A stretch of DNA of 64,000 nt from Enterococcaceae bacterium (GTDB lineage Bacteria > Bacillota > Bacilli > Lactobacillales > Enterococcaceae), in the NCBI GenBank assembly GCA_022649665.1, contig JALCOL010000005.1, forward strand, positions 1 to 64,000, written 5' to 3'. The translations under genes and the position numbers were made by a program. The notes under the pieces were generated by a model. That model saw nothing but the letters and a program-made list of their open reading frames with translations, was not told the origin of the DNA and did not search any database. Below are positions 1 to 8,460 of the stretch, in pieces (the first letter of the stretch is position 1; each line of letters begins with the position of its first letter).

Positions 1-361
1 GATCGAGCGCGATCCGGTGCTTCAAGGCGGTCGAAAGAAAACAGTGTTCTCGAACGAGCGGGGTCTGTGCATTGAACGTCGCGCCGCATTCTTTGCACAA
101 AAAGCGGGAACGCTTCAACTCCAAGATTGTTTTCTGAGACTGGATCGGCAGGATCTGGACCGTCGTCAGGTGGGTGCCGTGCTTGATGATCTGCCCTTCG
201 TTTTTGATCCCGCATTTGCGGCAAGCAGTTGGGCGATAGCTGAGCGTTGCGCGAATCACATGGACCGTCAGCCGGTCTTCTTTTCGTTCGGTCAGCCAAT
301 TTTCGCTTAAAGAGAGATTTTTATCTGTTAAACCTAAAAGTTTTCTAGTATGATGATCCAT
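1..361 (-). CDS. ISL3-family transposase, N-terminal part (runs off the left edge)
   Basis: Only the first 120 codons are in the window. The start is ATG at 361 with AGGAAAGG about 8 nt upstream. The protein begins MDHHTRKLLGLTDKNLSLSE and carries two CxxCG pairs (CRKCG at about residues 47-51 and CKECG at about 93-97), the N-terminal zinc-finger arrangement of ISL3 transposases, followed in the full protein by the DDE catalytic domain, which lies outside the window. No frameshift is seen in the visible part. Whether the element is intact cannot be judged here. Family assignment rests on the N-terminal pattern and is fairly secure. Confidence 0.8.
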   Translation of the reverse strand, partial: MDHHTRKLLGLTDKNLSLSENWLTERKEDRLTVHVIRATLSYRPTACRKCGIKNEGQIIKHGTHLTTVQILPIQSQKTILELKRSRFLCKECGATFNAQTPLVREHCFLSTALKHRIALD

Positions 362-506
362 GGAGATATCCTTTCCTGATGACTGTTGGTTTTCGTCGAC
401 TACATTTTATCAGTTTGGATATCTCTATTTCTATCCTCAAGAATAAAAAAGAGTGCTGGAAGAAAAACCCGAAGGATTTTCCACCAACACTAAATATTAT
501 AGAACC
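1..506 (-). mobile_element. ISL3-family insertion sequence, transposase-proximal end
   Basis: The element contains the transposase start and about 145 bp of upstream DNA. The outer end is placed near 506 because the minus strand there reads GGTTCTATAATATTTAGTGT, which resembles ISL3 terminal repeats as I remember them. The other end is outside the window, so the inverted repeat pair and the 8-bp target duplication usual for this family cannot be verified. The boundary is an inference. Confidence 0.5.
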
Positions 507-863
507 TCTTTTTTTCGGCTTTTTTGAAAATCCAGTAATTCTTGAGAAGACAAATTCGATACTATGTGTTATTTTAAGTGATTTTTCAAGCGGAATGGCC
601 ATTTTCGGCCGCTGCAGGAGTTTGTGAAAGACCGCACTTCAGTTCAAAATCAAAAAAAGATTTTTTTTGTAAAAAATATGATTATTTAATTATAATCTGC
701 TGTTTTTTGAGAGATAGAAAAAGTCTGGTACTGAACGAAAATTAGTTTGTGATTTCACGAATTAGAGTTTTTGCCAATAAACATAAAGTTATTTTATAAA
801 TTTTAAGCAAAAATAAGCACAAAAGACACAAAAAATTCATATTTATCTTTTATATTATAAGCA
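507..863. other. AT-rich intergenic gap without a recognisable gene
   Basis: About 360 bp lie between the presumed IS end and the candidate small RNA. The sequence is strongly AT-rich with long A and T runs. Short open frames on both strands lack a Shine-Dalgarno sequence and have no protein-like composition. It may be a remnant of DNA disturbed by the IS insertion or an upstream promoter region for the small RNA; nothing more can be supported. Confidence 0.5.
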
Positions 864-970
864 TACCAACCAACAACCCTAGCTCTCGTGAGCCACCCAC
901 TCATGAGACAACACTTTTTCATTTTTTAACTCCTTTTGCCCGCCAGCTACCCACTGGCGGGTATTTTTTT
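864..970 (+). ncRNA. Candidate small RNA with two C-rich-loop hairpins and an intrinsic terminator
   Basis: Hairpin 1 has a 9-bp stem, TCTCGTGAG (884-892) with CTCATGAGA (900-908), and loop CCACCCA. Hairpin 2 has an 8-bp perfect GC-rich stem, CCCGCCAG (939-946) with CTGGCGGG (954-961), loop CTACCCA, and seven Ts (964-970). The two loops differ at one base. There is no open frame with a ribosome site upstream that this terminator would serve, and it lies before the nagA promoter. A -10-like TATTAT is at 853-858 but no good -35 was found. C-rich loops of this kind often pair with Shine-Dalgarno sequences in Gram-positive trans-acting sRNAs; that function is inferred. Confidence 0.5.
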
Positions 971-983
971 CGATCTTAATTGA

Positions 984-1012
984 TTGACAAAAAATCGCGA
1001 AACCGCTAGATT
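984..1012 (+). promoter_or_regulatory. Promoter of nagA
   Basis: TTGACA (984-989), a 17-bp spacer and TAGATT (1007-1012) form a good sigma-A promoter. The predicted transcription start near 1019 makes the ATG at 1028 almost leaderless and without a ribosome site, which supports the later start at 1064. Confidence 0.7.
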
Positions 1013-1063
1013 GAAAGTAGCAGAAAAATGGTATGGACCGGTTTGAAAGAGGGAGGAAAACTC

Positions 1064-2215
1064 ATGAGCAGTTACTATATTTACGCAGATCATTTCTTTT
1101 TCCCAAGTTTTACCGAAGGCCCGGGATATTTAGAGATCACGGATGGGAAGTTCGGCAACTTTCAAAAAGAGAAGCCAGCTGGAGAAATCAAAGATTATTC
1201 AGGCCGCTGGATCGCTCCGGGGCTCGTTGATACACATATCCACGGACTTTTAGGGCATGATGTGATGGATGCCGATCTGGACGGACTGAAAAAAATCGCG
1301 GAGGGATTGTTAGCGTGCGGCGTCACTTCTTGGCTGCCGACGACGTTGACCGCGAGTGTCGAAAGTTTGAATAAAGTCAGCCGCTTGATCGGGGAACATG
1401 CCGCTGAAGTAGACGGAGCCAAGATCCAAGGGATCTTTTTTGAAGGACCGTTCTTTACTGAAAAACACAAAGGCGCGCAAAACCCGGAATACTTTATGGA
1501 TCCGGATGTCGAGATCTTCGACCATTGGCAAAAATTAGCGCACGGTTTGATCAAAAAGATCGCGATCGCGCCTGAGCGCGACAATGTGATCCCATTTATC
1601 CGCGCTCTTGATAAAGAAGGGGTGACCGTTGCTTTAGGGCATAGTGATGCATCCTTTGAACAGGCGAAAGCTGCTGTTGAAGCGGGAGCGGATGTTTTCG
1701 TGCATACGTATAACGGGATGAGCGGCTTGAACCACCGGAAGCCCGGGATGGCCGGTGCGGCGATGAGCTTGAAAGAAGTTTATGCCGAGCTGATCTGTGA
1801 TGGACACCATGTCCATCCGCAAGCGGCAGAGATCTTGATCGAGCTGAAGGGTGAAGATCATTTGGTGCTGATCACGGATTGTATGCGGGCCGGTCATATG
1901 CCTGACGGCGAATATACATTGGGAGACTTTCCGGTGATCGTCAAAGACGGCGCTGCTCGCCTCAAAGAGGACGAAAGCGCTCTGGCAGGTTCGATCTTGG
2001 AACTCAAAGACGCGGTGAAAAATCTCGTGGCGTGGGATCTCGTACGTCCTGACGAAGCGATCCGGATGGCCAGTCTGACACCGGCACGCTCGGTGGGGAT
2101 CGATGACAAATGCGGTTCGCTTTTACCGGATCATGCGGCAGACTTTTTAGTTTTGACGCCGGCCTTGGAACTTGAAGAAACTTACTTGGACGGCATCAGC
2201 CGCTTCCAAAAATAA
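1064..2215 (+). CDS. nagA: N-acetylglucosamine-6-phosphate deacetylase
   Basis: This cytoplasmic metallo-amidohydrolase removes the acetyl group from GlcNAc-6-phosphate to give glucosamine-6-phosphate, feeding recycled or imported amino sugar into glycolysis or wall synthesis. The start at 1064 is chosen because GAGGGAGGA lies 7 nt upstream; an in-frame ATG at 1028 has no such site. The 383-residue product has the usual length. The HxH metal motif is in PGLVDTHIHG (His58, His60), with GHSDAS and a TDCMRAGHMPDGEY segment matching the conserved aspartate loop of the family. The gene is monocistronic between its own promoter and a terminator. nagB is not in the window. Confidence 0.93.
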   Translation: MSSYYIYADHFFFPSFTEGPGYLEITDGKFGNFQKEKPAGEIKDYSGRWIAPGLVDTHIHGLLGHDVMDADLDGLKKIAEGLLACGVTSWLPTTLTASVESLNKVSRLIGEHAAEVDGAKIQGIFFEGPFFTEKHKGAQNPEYFMDPDVEIFDHWQKLAHGLIKKIAIAPERDNVIPFIRALDKEGVTVALGHSDASFEQAKAAVEAGADVFVHTYNGMSGLNHRKPGMAGAAMSLKEVYAELICDGHHVHPQAAEILIELKGEDHLVLITDCMRAGHMPDGEYTLGDFPVIVKDGAARLKEDESALAGSILELKDAVKNLVAWDLVRPDEAIRMASLTPARSVGIDDKCGSLLPDHAADFLVLTPALELEETYLDGISRFQK

Positions 2216-2234
2216 AGCGAAAAGAATATTGCGG

Positions 2235-2269
2235 CAGGGATGCTTTCGAGTATTCCCTGCTTTTTTTTC
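2235..2269 (+). terminator. Intrinsic terminator after nagA
   Basis: GCAGGGA (2235-2241) pairs with TCCCTGC (2255-2261), followed by eight Ts. Confidence 0.85.
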
Positions 2270-2282
2270 GTTTTGAATAAAG

Positions 2283-2311
2283 GTGAAATGGACAGAAAAA
2301 TGGGTTATACT
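2283..2311 (+). promoter_or_regulatory. Probable promoter of the walRK operon
   Basis: TATACT at 2306-2311 is a good -10 box. The -35 is weak (GTGAAA, 2283-2288, 17-bp spacer). It lies between the nagA terminator and walR. Confidence 0.45.
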
Positions 2312-2372
2312 GTTTAGAGCGAACCTTTCCCAGTAGATTTGACCGGAAATTTTGAATGAGGTGAATAACAGG

Positions 2373-3080
2373 ATGAAAAAAATCTTGATCGTAGACGACG
2401 AAAAGCCGATCTCCGATATAGTAAAATTCAATCTTGAAAAAGAAGGATATGAAGTCTTCACCGCCTATGACGGCGAAGAGGCTTTGGAAAAAGTAAAAGA
2501 AGTCGAGCCCGATTTGATTCTTTTAGATTTGATGCTGCCGAAAGTCGACGGCTTGGAAGTGGCACGCGAAGTGCGGAAAAACTACGACATGCCGATCATT
2601 ATGGTGACGGCGAAAGATTCTGAGATCGACAAAGTACTGGGACTGGAACTCGGGGCCGACGATTATGTCACCAAACCATTTTCCAACCGTGAATTGATCG
2701 CGCGTGTCAAAGCGAATTTGCGGCGCGGCACGAACACAGCCCAAAAAGAAGAGGCGGAAGAGGAACCGAGCGAACTGGCGATCGGCGACTTGGTGATCCA
2801 TCCGGATGCTTATATGGTTTCGAAATTCGGCGAAAATGTGGAATTGACGCATCGCGAATTCGAACTTTTATATTATTTGGCGAAACATTTAGGGCAAGTC
2901 ATGACACGCGAGCACTTGCTTCAGACTGTTTGGGGCTATGATTATTTCGGCGATGTTCGGACTGTTGATGTGACCGTCAGAAGATTGCGGGAAAAAATCG
3001 AGGACAACCCGAGCCATCCGACTTATCTCGTTACCCGCCGCGGGGTCGGCTATTACTTGCGCAATCCCGAACAGGAGTAA
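2373..3080 (+). CDS. walR: Essential response regulator WalR (YycF/VicR)
   Basis: OmpR-type response regulator of the essential WalRK system, which controls peptidoglycan hydrolase and wall-metabolism genes in Firmicutes. The ATG at 2373 with GAGGTG 11 nt upstream is preferred over the in-frame ATG at 2352; it gives 235 residues, the family's usual length. The receiver domain has the acidic pair Asp8-Asp9, phospho-acceptor Asp52 and Lys101. The C-terminal half is a winged helix including [12 protein letters not shown] and the terminal RRGVGYYLR hairpin. It is first in a co-directional cluster with walK (3-nt gap), yycH, yycI and walJ. Identification rests on sequence and this gene order. Confidence 0.97.
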   Translation: MKKILIVDDEKPISDIVKFNLEKEGYEVFTAYDGEEALEKVKEVEPDLILLDLMLPKVDGLEVAREVRKNYDMPIIMVTAKDSEIDKVLGLELGADDYVTKPFSNRELIARVKANLRRGTNTAQKEEAEEEPSELAIGDLVIHPDAYMVSKFGENVELTHREFELLYYLAKHLGQVMTREHLLQTVWGYDYFGDVRTVDVTVRRLREKIEDNPSHPTYLVTRRGVGYYLRNPEQE

Positions 3081-3083
3081 TCA

Positions 3084-4913
3084 ATGAAAAACAAGATCCA
3101 CTTTTTCCGTTCGGTCAGCTTCAAGATCGCTCTTTCATTTATTTTGCTTCTTTTAGTTTCTATTGAAATCGTCGGTGCGTATTTTATCCAAAAGCTCGAA
3201 CAAAATACGATCGACAATTTTGTTGCGCAATCCAAACCGCAAGTCGAGTCGTGGGCGGTGTCGATCGGCTCGGAACTAGAGCGGACCGATTCCAACCGCA
3301 CGAATATCGACAGCGAGATCAAACGGATCTTGATGGAACGTGCGACGCCGGAAACGTTGGAAGCGCGCGTGATCGATGAGCGCGGGATCGTCCGCGCCAC
3401 GAGTGATTTGAATCGGCAGAGCGATGTCGGAAAAAAGAATAATTATCAGGAAATGAATGAATATACGCTGATGCAGCGGGAAACGCTGGATGGCGACCGG
3501 CGGGTATTGATCAATGTCCAGCCGATCTATTCGGCGACCAGCGGGACGGTCATCGGCGCGCTGTATGTCAAAAGCGATCTAGAGAGCAAATATCAAGAAG
3601 TCAGCGATGTCGTTTTGATCTTTCTGACAGCGGCTTTGATCGCCAGTGCGATCGCGATGATCGTCGCTGTCCTCGTGGCGCGCTCGATCACTCAGCCGAT
3701 CGACGAGATGCGCGAACAGGCGCTCCGGATCGCGCGCGGCGACTATTCCGGAAAAGTCGCGGTCCACGGCAAAGATGAATTGTCGCAGCTTGCGCTGACG
3801 TTCAATGCTTTGTCGGACCGGATCGAAGAAACCCAAGATACGCTTGAGGCCGAACGGAACCGGCTGGATTCCGTTTTAACGCATATGTCTGATGGGGTCA
3901 TCGCGACGAACCGCCGCGGCAAAGTCACGATCATCAATGAGATGGCGCTCAATCTTTTGGATACGACATATGAAGAAGCGATCGGCAGCTCGATCTTGAA
4001 ACTGCTCGATATCGAAGAAGACTATACGTTCCGCAAATTGCTGGAAAATCCTGAAGAACTGCTGCTTCACAATGACAATAAAGACGAAGCCGGCACGCAG
4101 ACGGTCGTCCGGGTAAACTTTTCGATGATCCGCCGCGAATCGGGCTTTATCAGCGGACTTGTTGCAGTACTGCACGACATTACCGAGCAGGCGAAAGACG
4201 ACCGCGAACGCCGCGAATTCGTTTCGAATGTTTCGCATGAGCTGCGGACGCCGCTCACCAGCATGTACAGCTATTTAGAGGCGCTGAGCGAAGGGGCTTG
4301 GAAAAATCCGAAAGTCGCGCCTGAATTTTTAAGCGTGACGCTCGACGAAACCGACCGGATGATCCGCATGATCAATGATCTGCTGAATCTTTCGCGGATG
4401 GACTCCGGCCGCAGCCAACTGCAGCTTGAATATGCCAATTTCAATGAATTGGTGAATTTTGTCTTGAATCGTTTCGATATGATCTTGAAAAAGAAAAATG
4501 AAAACCATACGATCAAACGTGAATTTACCAAACGCGATCTGTGGGTCGAAGTCGATACCGATAAAATGATCCAAGTTTTGGACAATATTTTGAACAATGC
4601 CCTGAAGTATTCACCGGATGGCGGGGTGATCACCTGCCGTTTGATCGAAACGCATAATAATGTCCTTTTGAGCATCAGCGATCAAGGTCTCGGGATCCCT
4701 AAAAAAGATCTGGGGAAAGTTTTCGACCGTTTCTACCGTGTCGACAAAGCCCGCTCGCGTGCTCAAGGAGGAACGGGACTGGGGCTTGCGATCTCTAAAG
4801 AAGTGATCGAAGCGCATGGCGGGAAAATATGGGTGAAAAGCCGTGAAGGCAAAGGCTCGACGTTCTATATCTCCCTTCCTTATCAGCCGTTTGAGGAGGA
4901 TTGGTGGTCATGA
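3084..4913 (+). CDS. walK: Sensor histidine kinase WalK (YycG/VicK)
   Basis: Membrane sensor partner of WalR, 609 residues. Domains in order: TM1 (about 13-35), extracellular Cache-like domain (about 36-175), TM2 (about 176-199), HAMP (200-252), PAS (about 257-370), HisKA with SNVSHELRTPL (phospho-accepting His385) and HATPase_c with LNNALKYSPDGG and GTGLGLAISKEV. Within the PAS domain His267, Asp270, His364 and Glu368 occupy the positions of the zinc ligands described for S. aureus WalK. The start ATG has AGGAG upstream, just after the walR stop. The 3' end overlaps yycH by 4 nt, indicating translational coupling. Confidence 0.97.
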   Translation: MKNKIHFFRSVSFKIALSFILLLLVSIEIVGAYFIQKLEQNTIDNFVAQSKPQVESWAVSIGSELERTDSNRTNIDSEIKRILMERATPETLEARVIDERGIVRATSDLNRQSDVGKKNNYQEMNEYTLMQRETLDGDRRVLINVQPIYSATSGTVIGALYVKSDLESKYQEVSDVVLIFLTAALIASAIAMIVAVLVARSITQPIDEMREQALRIARGDYSGKVAVHGKDELSQLALTFNALSDRIEETQDTLEAERNRLDSVLTHMSDGVIATNRRGKVTIINEMALNLLDTTYEEAIGSSILKLLDIEEDYTFRKLLENPEELLLHNDNKDEAGTQTVVRVNFSMIRRESGFISGLVAVLHDITEQAKDDRERREFVSNVSHELRTPLTSMYSYLEALSEGAWKNPKVAPEFLSVTLDETDRMIRMINDLLNLSRMDSGRSQLQLEYANFNELVNFVLNRFDMILKKKNENHTIKREFTKRDLWVEVDTDKMIQVLDNILNNALKYSPDGGVITCRLIETHNNVLLSISDQGLGIPKKDLGKVFDRFYRVDKARSRAQGGTGLGLAISKEVIEAHGGKIWVKSREGKGSTFYISLPYQPFEEDWWS

Positions 4914-6199
4914 TCAAAAAAAGCAGCGGATATCTGGTGAGGATCGGTTTGGTGCTCTTGATCTTGCTCAGCCTTTTCCTCTCTTACAAGATCTGGCTGA
5001 GCCCAGCCACAAAAGATGCAACTGTCCAAACGGCCAATAGTGACACGACGAACACGAACAAAGCGGCAGCTGATGTCTTCTTAGCTTCGAAAATGGTCTA
5101 CCATCATAAAGAGAAAACATATTTTACGAATACCGATGTCGATTTGAATGCGATGAAGACCGCTCTTTTGAAGATGGACAGCGACCGCTTGAAAAAAATC
5201 AGTTTTTCCAAAGAAAAGTTTATCGAGCTTTCTGAGCGCAAAGAAGCGGTCGAACTGCTCTATATCGATGCTTTTTCACTGAAAGAATTTGCCGATATCT
5301 ATCATTTGAAGACCGATGGATTAAGCGAAGAAAGCTATTCGTTTGAGCGGATCTTGCTGGATTTAGAGAAAAAGAAGCTCTATTTCTACAGCTACGGTGC
5401 TTCCAGCGCCTACGTCACGGATGTCAAGCTGCGGACGGCTGATCTGGAAAAAGTGATGAGCGAAGACATCAGCGGCTATTTGGAAGTGACGCTTGACCCG
5501 AACGATCCTAAATACTATCTGCTCACAAATGACATCCAGCTCAAAAAATACAGCTATATTTTGGCGACGCAGCCCTTTACAGCATTCACGCAAGTTTTCT
5601 TTAACAAAAACAGCGATCTTTTTATCAATGAAGCGGAAAACCACGTGACTGCTTATACGGATAAAGGCGGCAACAATCTGAAAATCAATGACCAGACGGG
5701 CCAAGTCACTTATCAAGGGGCGATGCTCGATAATATCAGCAGCAAAAATATTTACGACAGCAGTTTTGAATATTTGAAACGGATGCCAAGCTCCACCGGC
5801 AATCTGAACTTTTTCAGCCATCACGGCAAAGTGATCAAATATGTCCATTATATTGAAGCTTATCCGATCTTCAGCGACTTGAACAAAGGGGCGTTTACCT
5901 TTAATTCGGAACACAGCGGCCAAGTCAAGATCGATACAAATGTCGATAGTGTCTATATCCCGATCCCCTCCGATGAAAAAGTGACGCTTGTCAACACGCA
6001 AAAATTGAAAGATCAGCTGGCGGAGGTCGGGATCAAAACCGATGCGATCCAGCAGATCCAGATCGGCTATACGTGGCAAAGTCTGGAAGAAACTTCGCAA
6101 GTCGTCGATTTAGTACCGGAATGGTACGTGCTGTATCAAAATCACTGGACCCGTGTCGCTGAGCTCCTTGAACAGCAAAGCAAAGGAGCTGATGCGTAA
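4910..6199 (+). CDS. yycH: WalRK regulator YycH
   Basis: YycH works with YycI at the outer face of the membrane to modulate WalK activity. The 429-residue protein has one N-terminal membrane anchor (about residues 9-29), a short polar linker and a long extracytoplasmic domain, as in the family. The ATG at 4910 overlaps the walK stop as ATGA and has GAGGAGG 10 nt upstream; a TTG at 4901 is possible but poorly spaced. YycH proteins are weakly conserved, so the name rests on position, topology and length together. Confidence 0.92.
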   Translation: MIKKSSGYLVRIGLVLLILLSLFLSYKIWLSPATKDATVQTANSDTTNTNKAAADVFLASKMVYHHKEKTYFTNTDVDLNAMKTALLKMDSDRLKKISFSKEKFIELSERKEAVELLYIDAFSLKEFADIYHLKTDGLSEESYSFERILLDLEKKKLYFYSYGASSAYVTDVKLRTADLEKVMSEDISGYLEVTLDPNDPKYYLLTNDIQLKKYSYILATQPFTAFTQVFFNKNSDLFINEAENHVTAYTDKGGNNLKINDQTGQVTYQGAMLDNISSKNIYDSSFEYLKRMPSSTGNLNFFSHHGKVIKYVHYIEAYPIFSDLNKGAFTFNSEHSGQVKIDTNVDSVYIPIPSDEKVTLVNTQKLKDQLAEVGIKTDAIQQIQIGYTWQSLEETSQVVDLVPEWYVLYQNHWTRVAELLEQQSKGADA

Positions 6200-7050
6200 T
6201 GGATATGAAGCGGATCGAGCGCATCTTTTTTCTGGTTTTTCTGCTTTTGGACCTTTTTCTGTTAAGTGTATACAGCGAGGGAATGGCGGAGACGGTGAAA
6301 TTGAACAGCAGCTCTTCACAGGCTCAAAATATCAAAGCGCGCCTTGAAAAAGATCATATTTCGTACAAAGGAAAATTTTCTGATGAAAAATCGACTGGAT
6401 ATTATCTGTCGGGCGTGCAAGATGATTTTTCTGAAAGTTTAGCCAAAGAGCTGCCGAAATTAAATGCGGCGGTTATCCCGTCGCTGGTCGCTGATCAAAA
6501 TCATATGCTGAGCGGCAAACTGAGCCGCGAAACGTTTTTTGATCAGAAAAAAGCCGCAAAAGAAGCTGCGGCGCTCCTGAAAGGCAAAGATATCCCGTTT
6601 GCCAGAAATTACCGCTATTTGGCGGCGCGTTCCAGTTTCGGCAAAACGAACCCGGTGATCACGTGCGCGCAAAGTTACGAGGGGATTCCGTTTTTTGATG
6701 ATACTGCCTCATTGACGCTGCAGCTGAAAGAGAATGACGGGCGCTTGAGTGCCAGCAGCTATCAAATGCAGCGTTTGAGCGATGTTCAGCCGCTGCGCGA
6801 AAAACAGGCGCTGATCTCAGAAGAGCAGGCGATCACGACGCTGTATTTAAATAATCGGCTGCCGCTCAATGCAAAGATCACGCAGCGAAATCTCGGATAT
6901 TCCAGGATCTTGAAAGTTCGCGAACGCAATGTCTACGTGCCGGTCTGGAGCGTCGAAGTCGAAGCGAGCGGCGTCAATACGACGGAAATGGTCAATGCGA
7001 TCAGCAACTCCGTGATCACCCAAAGTACCGTGCCGAAAATCGAAGATTGA
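6199..7050 (+). CDS. yycI: WalRK regulator YycI
   Basis: Second accessory regulator of WalK, with one N-terminal transmembrane helix (about residues 8-25) and an extracytoplasmic domain resembling YycH in fold. It has 283 residues. The start ATG shares its A with the yycH TAA stop (TAATG), and AGGAGC lies upstream, so it is translationally coupled. A second ATG two codons later is possible. The end carries the promoter of walJ. Confidence 0.92.
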   Translation: MDMKRIERIFFLVFLLLDLFLLSVYSEGMAETVKLNSSSSQAQNIKARLEKDHISYKGKFSDEKSTGYYLSGVQDDFSESLAKELPKLNAAVIPSLVADQNHMLSGKLSRETFFDQKKAAKEAAALLKGKDIPFARNYRYLAARSSFGKTNPVITCAQSYEGIPFFDDTASLTLQLKENDGRLSASSYQMQRLSDVQPLREKQALISEEQAITTLYLNNRLPLNAKITQRNLGYSRILKVRERNVYVPVWSVEVEASGVNTTEMVNAISNSVITQSTVPKIED

Positions 7051-7076
7051 GACATTTTCAAAAATTTGTTTATAAT
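7047..7076 (+). promoter_or_regulatory. Internal promoter for walJ
   Basis: TTGAGA (7047-7052), an 18-bp spacer and a perfect TATAAT (7071-7076). The -35 box overlaps the yycI stop codon. About 70 nt of leader with a GC-rich inverted repeat (GCCGG/CCGGC near 7107-7124) precedes walJ. Confidence 0.7.
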
Positions 7077-7147
7077 AGAGTTTGTAAAGTGTTTGACGAA
7101 GCACTGCCGGTTTTTCGGCCGGCTTCTTACATAGAAAGGACGATCGA

Positions 7148-7951
7148 ATGTTGCAAGATGCACTTAAAATCAGCGTACTCGCCAGCGGAAGTACCGGAAA
7201 CGCGCTGTATATCGAATCAGAAAAAGAGCGTTTGCTGATCGATGCCGGCTTGAGCGGAAAGAAAATCAAATCCCTCATGGAAAAAATCGGCCGCGCGCCG
7301 GAAGACTTGGATGGGGTCTTGATCACACATGAACACCGTGATCATACGAAAGGCGTCGGCGTTTTGGCGCGCAAATATCATTTGCCGGTTTATGCGAATC
7401 GTGCGACTTGGGAAAATATGCAGTCGATCGTCGGCAAGATCCCGCTTGATCAATGTTTCGATTTTGAAATGGGCAAAACGAAGACATTCGGCGATTTGGA
7501 TGTCGAAAGTTTCGGGGTCTCACATGACGCAGCCGCAGCACAATTTTACCGGATCAATCATCACGATCATTCGTTCGTTGTGATGACCGATACCGGCTAC
7601 TGTTCAGATAAAACGAAAGGGATCATTCAAGGGGCGGACGGTTATTTGATCGAAAGCAACCATGATCTCGGCATGCTGCGCATGGGAAAATACCCGTGGA
7701 GCTTGAAACAAAGGATCTTGGGCGACCGCGGACATCTTTCGAATGAAGACAGCGCGATCGTGATGAGCGAAGTGATGGACCGCCATACGAAAAAGATCTT
7801 TCTCGGCCATTTGAGCCAAGAAAATAATTTGAAAGAATTGGCGCGGATGACGATGACCGATACATTGAATGCGCTCGACATCCACGTTGGTGAAGATGTC
7901 TTTATCTACGACACGGACCCGAATGAAGCGACACCGCTCGTTGAGATTTAA
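7148..7951 (+). CDS. walJ: MBL-fold metallohydrolase WalJ (YycJ/VicX)
   Basis: Cytoplasmic metallo-beta-lactamase-fold protein, 267 residues, usually last or next to last in the walRK operon and implicated in wall metabolism and DNA maintenance in relatives. The metal-binding signature HEHRDHTKG is at residues 61-69 (His61, His63, Asp65, His66), with a further GHLSNEDSA and a C-terminal LGHLS histidine. GAAAGGA precedes the ATG. Unlike the tightly coupled genes before it, walJ is 97 bp after yycI and has its own promoter. The htrA gene that commonly follows in relatives is absent. Confidence 0.95.
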   Translation: MLQDALKISVLASGSTGNALYIESEKERLLIDAGLSGKKIKSLMEKIGRAPEDLDGVLITHEHRDHTKGVGVLARKYHLPVYANRATWENMQSIVGKIPLDQCFDFEMGKTKTFGDLDVESFGVSHDAAAAQFYRINHHDHSFVVMTDTGYCSDKTKGIIQGADGYLIESNHDLGMLRMGKYPWSLKQRILGDRGHLSNEDSAIVMSEVMDRHTKKIFLGHLSQENNLKELARMTMTDTLNALDIHVGEDVFIYDTDPNEATPLVEI

Positions 7952-7960
7952 AAATAAAAA

Positions 7961-8002
7961 AGCTCTGCAAAAAATCCAAGCGATTTTTTGCAGAGCTTTT
8001 TT
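7961..8002. terminator. Bidirectional terminator between walJ and the convergent gene
   Basis: A perfect 16-bp stem (7961-7976 with 7982-7997), a 5-nt loop, and T runs on both strands. Confidence 0.92.
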
Positions 8003-8012
8003 GATCGGAAAA

Positions 8013-8342
8013 TCAATTTTCAACTGGATCGAAGCGCAGCAGCGCCCCAGACTTGGCATCGGCGACAAAACGGAACTGAAGCGGCTTGCCGTTTTCATAG
8101 CGGGTCAAGCCGCCCTTGTAGAGCATCATCGGCACGGAATCGATGCTGTGCGGCAAAGGCTTGTCCATGATCCAGCCGTCTTGGGTTTGGCCCTCTTCGC
8201 GCGAACGCTTCATGATGCGCGCCAAAACTTCTTTGGGCGGGACATATTGCGACTGCTCTAAATAGCGGATCCCCGCTGCAGCCGCGGCTGCGCCGAGCAA
8301 TACCCCGAAAGCAAAGGGAACAATAGATGAATTTGATTTCAT
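8013..8342 (-). CDS. Small membrane-anchored or secreted protein, function unknown
   Basis: 109 residues from the ATG at 8342, which has CGAGGTG 5 nt upstream; a longer in-frame extension upstream has no ribosome site and an implausible composition. The N-terminus is MKSNSSIVPFAFGVLLGAAA, one hydrophobic helix (about residues 7-27), followed by a soluble domain of about 80 residues with the pattern KGGLTRYENGKPLQFRF. Such proteins are annotated as small secreted proteins in lactobacilli; I recognise no domain. It faces walJ and is divergent from the M42 peptidase gene. Confidence 0.75.
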   Translation of the reverse strand: MKSNSSIVPFAFGVLLGAAAAAAGIRYLEQSQYVPPKEVLARIMKRSREEGQTQDGWIMDKPLPHSIDSVPMMLYKGGLTRYENGKPLQFRFVADAKSGALLRFDPVEN

Positions 8343-8460
8343 AACGACACCTCGCTCGTTTTTCTTTATTTTACCATACTTGCAAAAAAACAAGCAGTTT
8401 CCCCAATCTTGCCGGATTACGCTATAATAAAAAGAGAAGAGTGAAGAGAGGCAGGTCATT

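Noticed and set aside
345-627. Open frames on both strands (85 and 82 residues) in the IS end region
   Set aside because: They overlap each other, lack ribosome sites and cover the presumed IS terminal region.
1028-1063. Start of nagA at the ATG at 1028
   Set aside because: It would be almost at the predicted transcription start and has no ribosome site, whereas 1064 has GAGGGAGGA.
5363-6100. 245-residue minus-strand frame opposite yycH
   Set aside because: Shadow of a well-supported gene, without a ribosome site or recognisable motifs.
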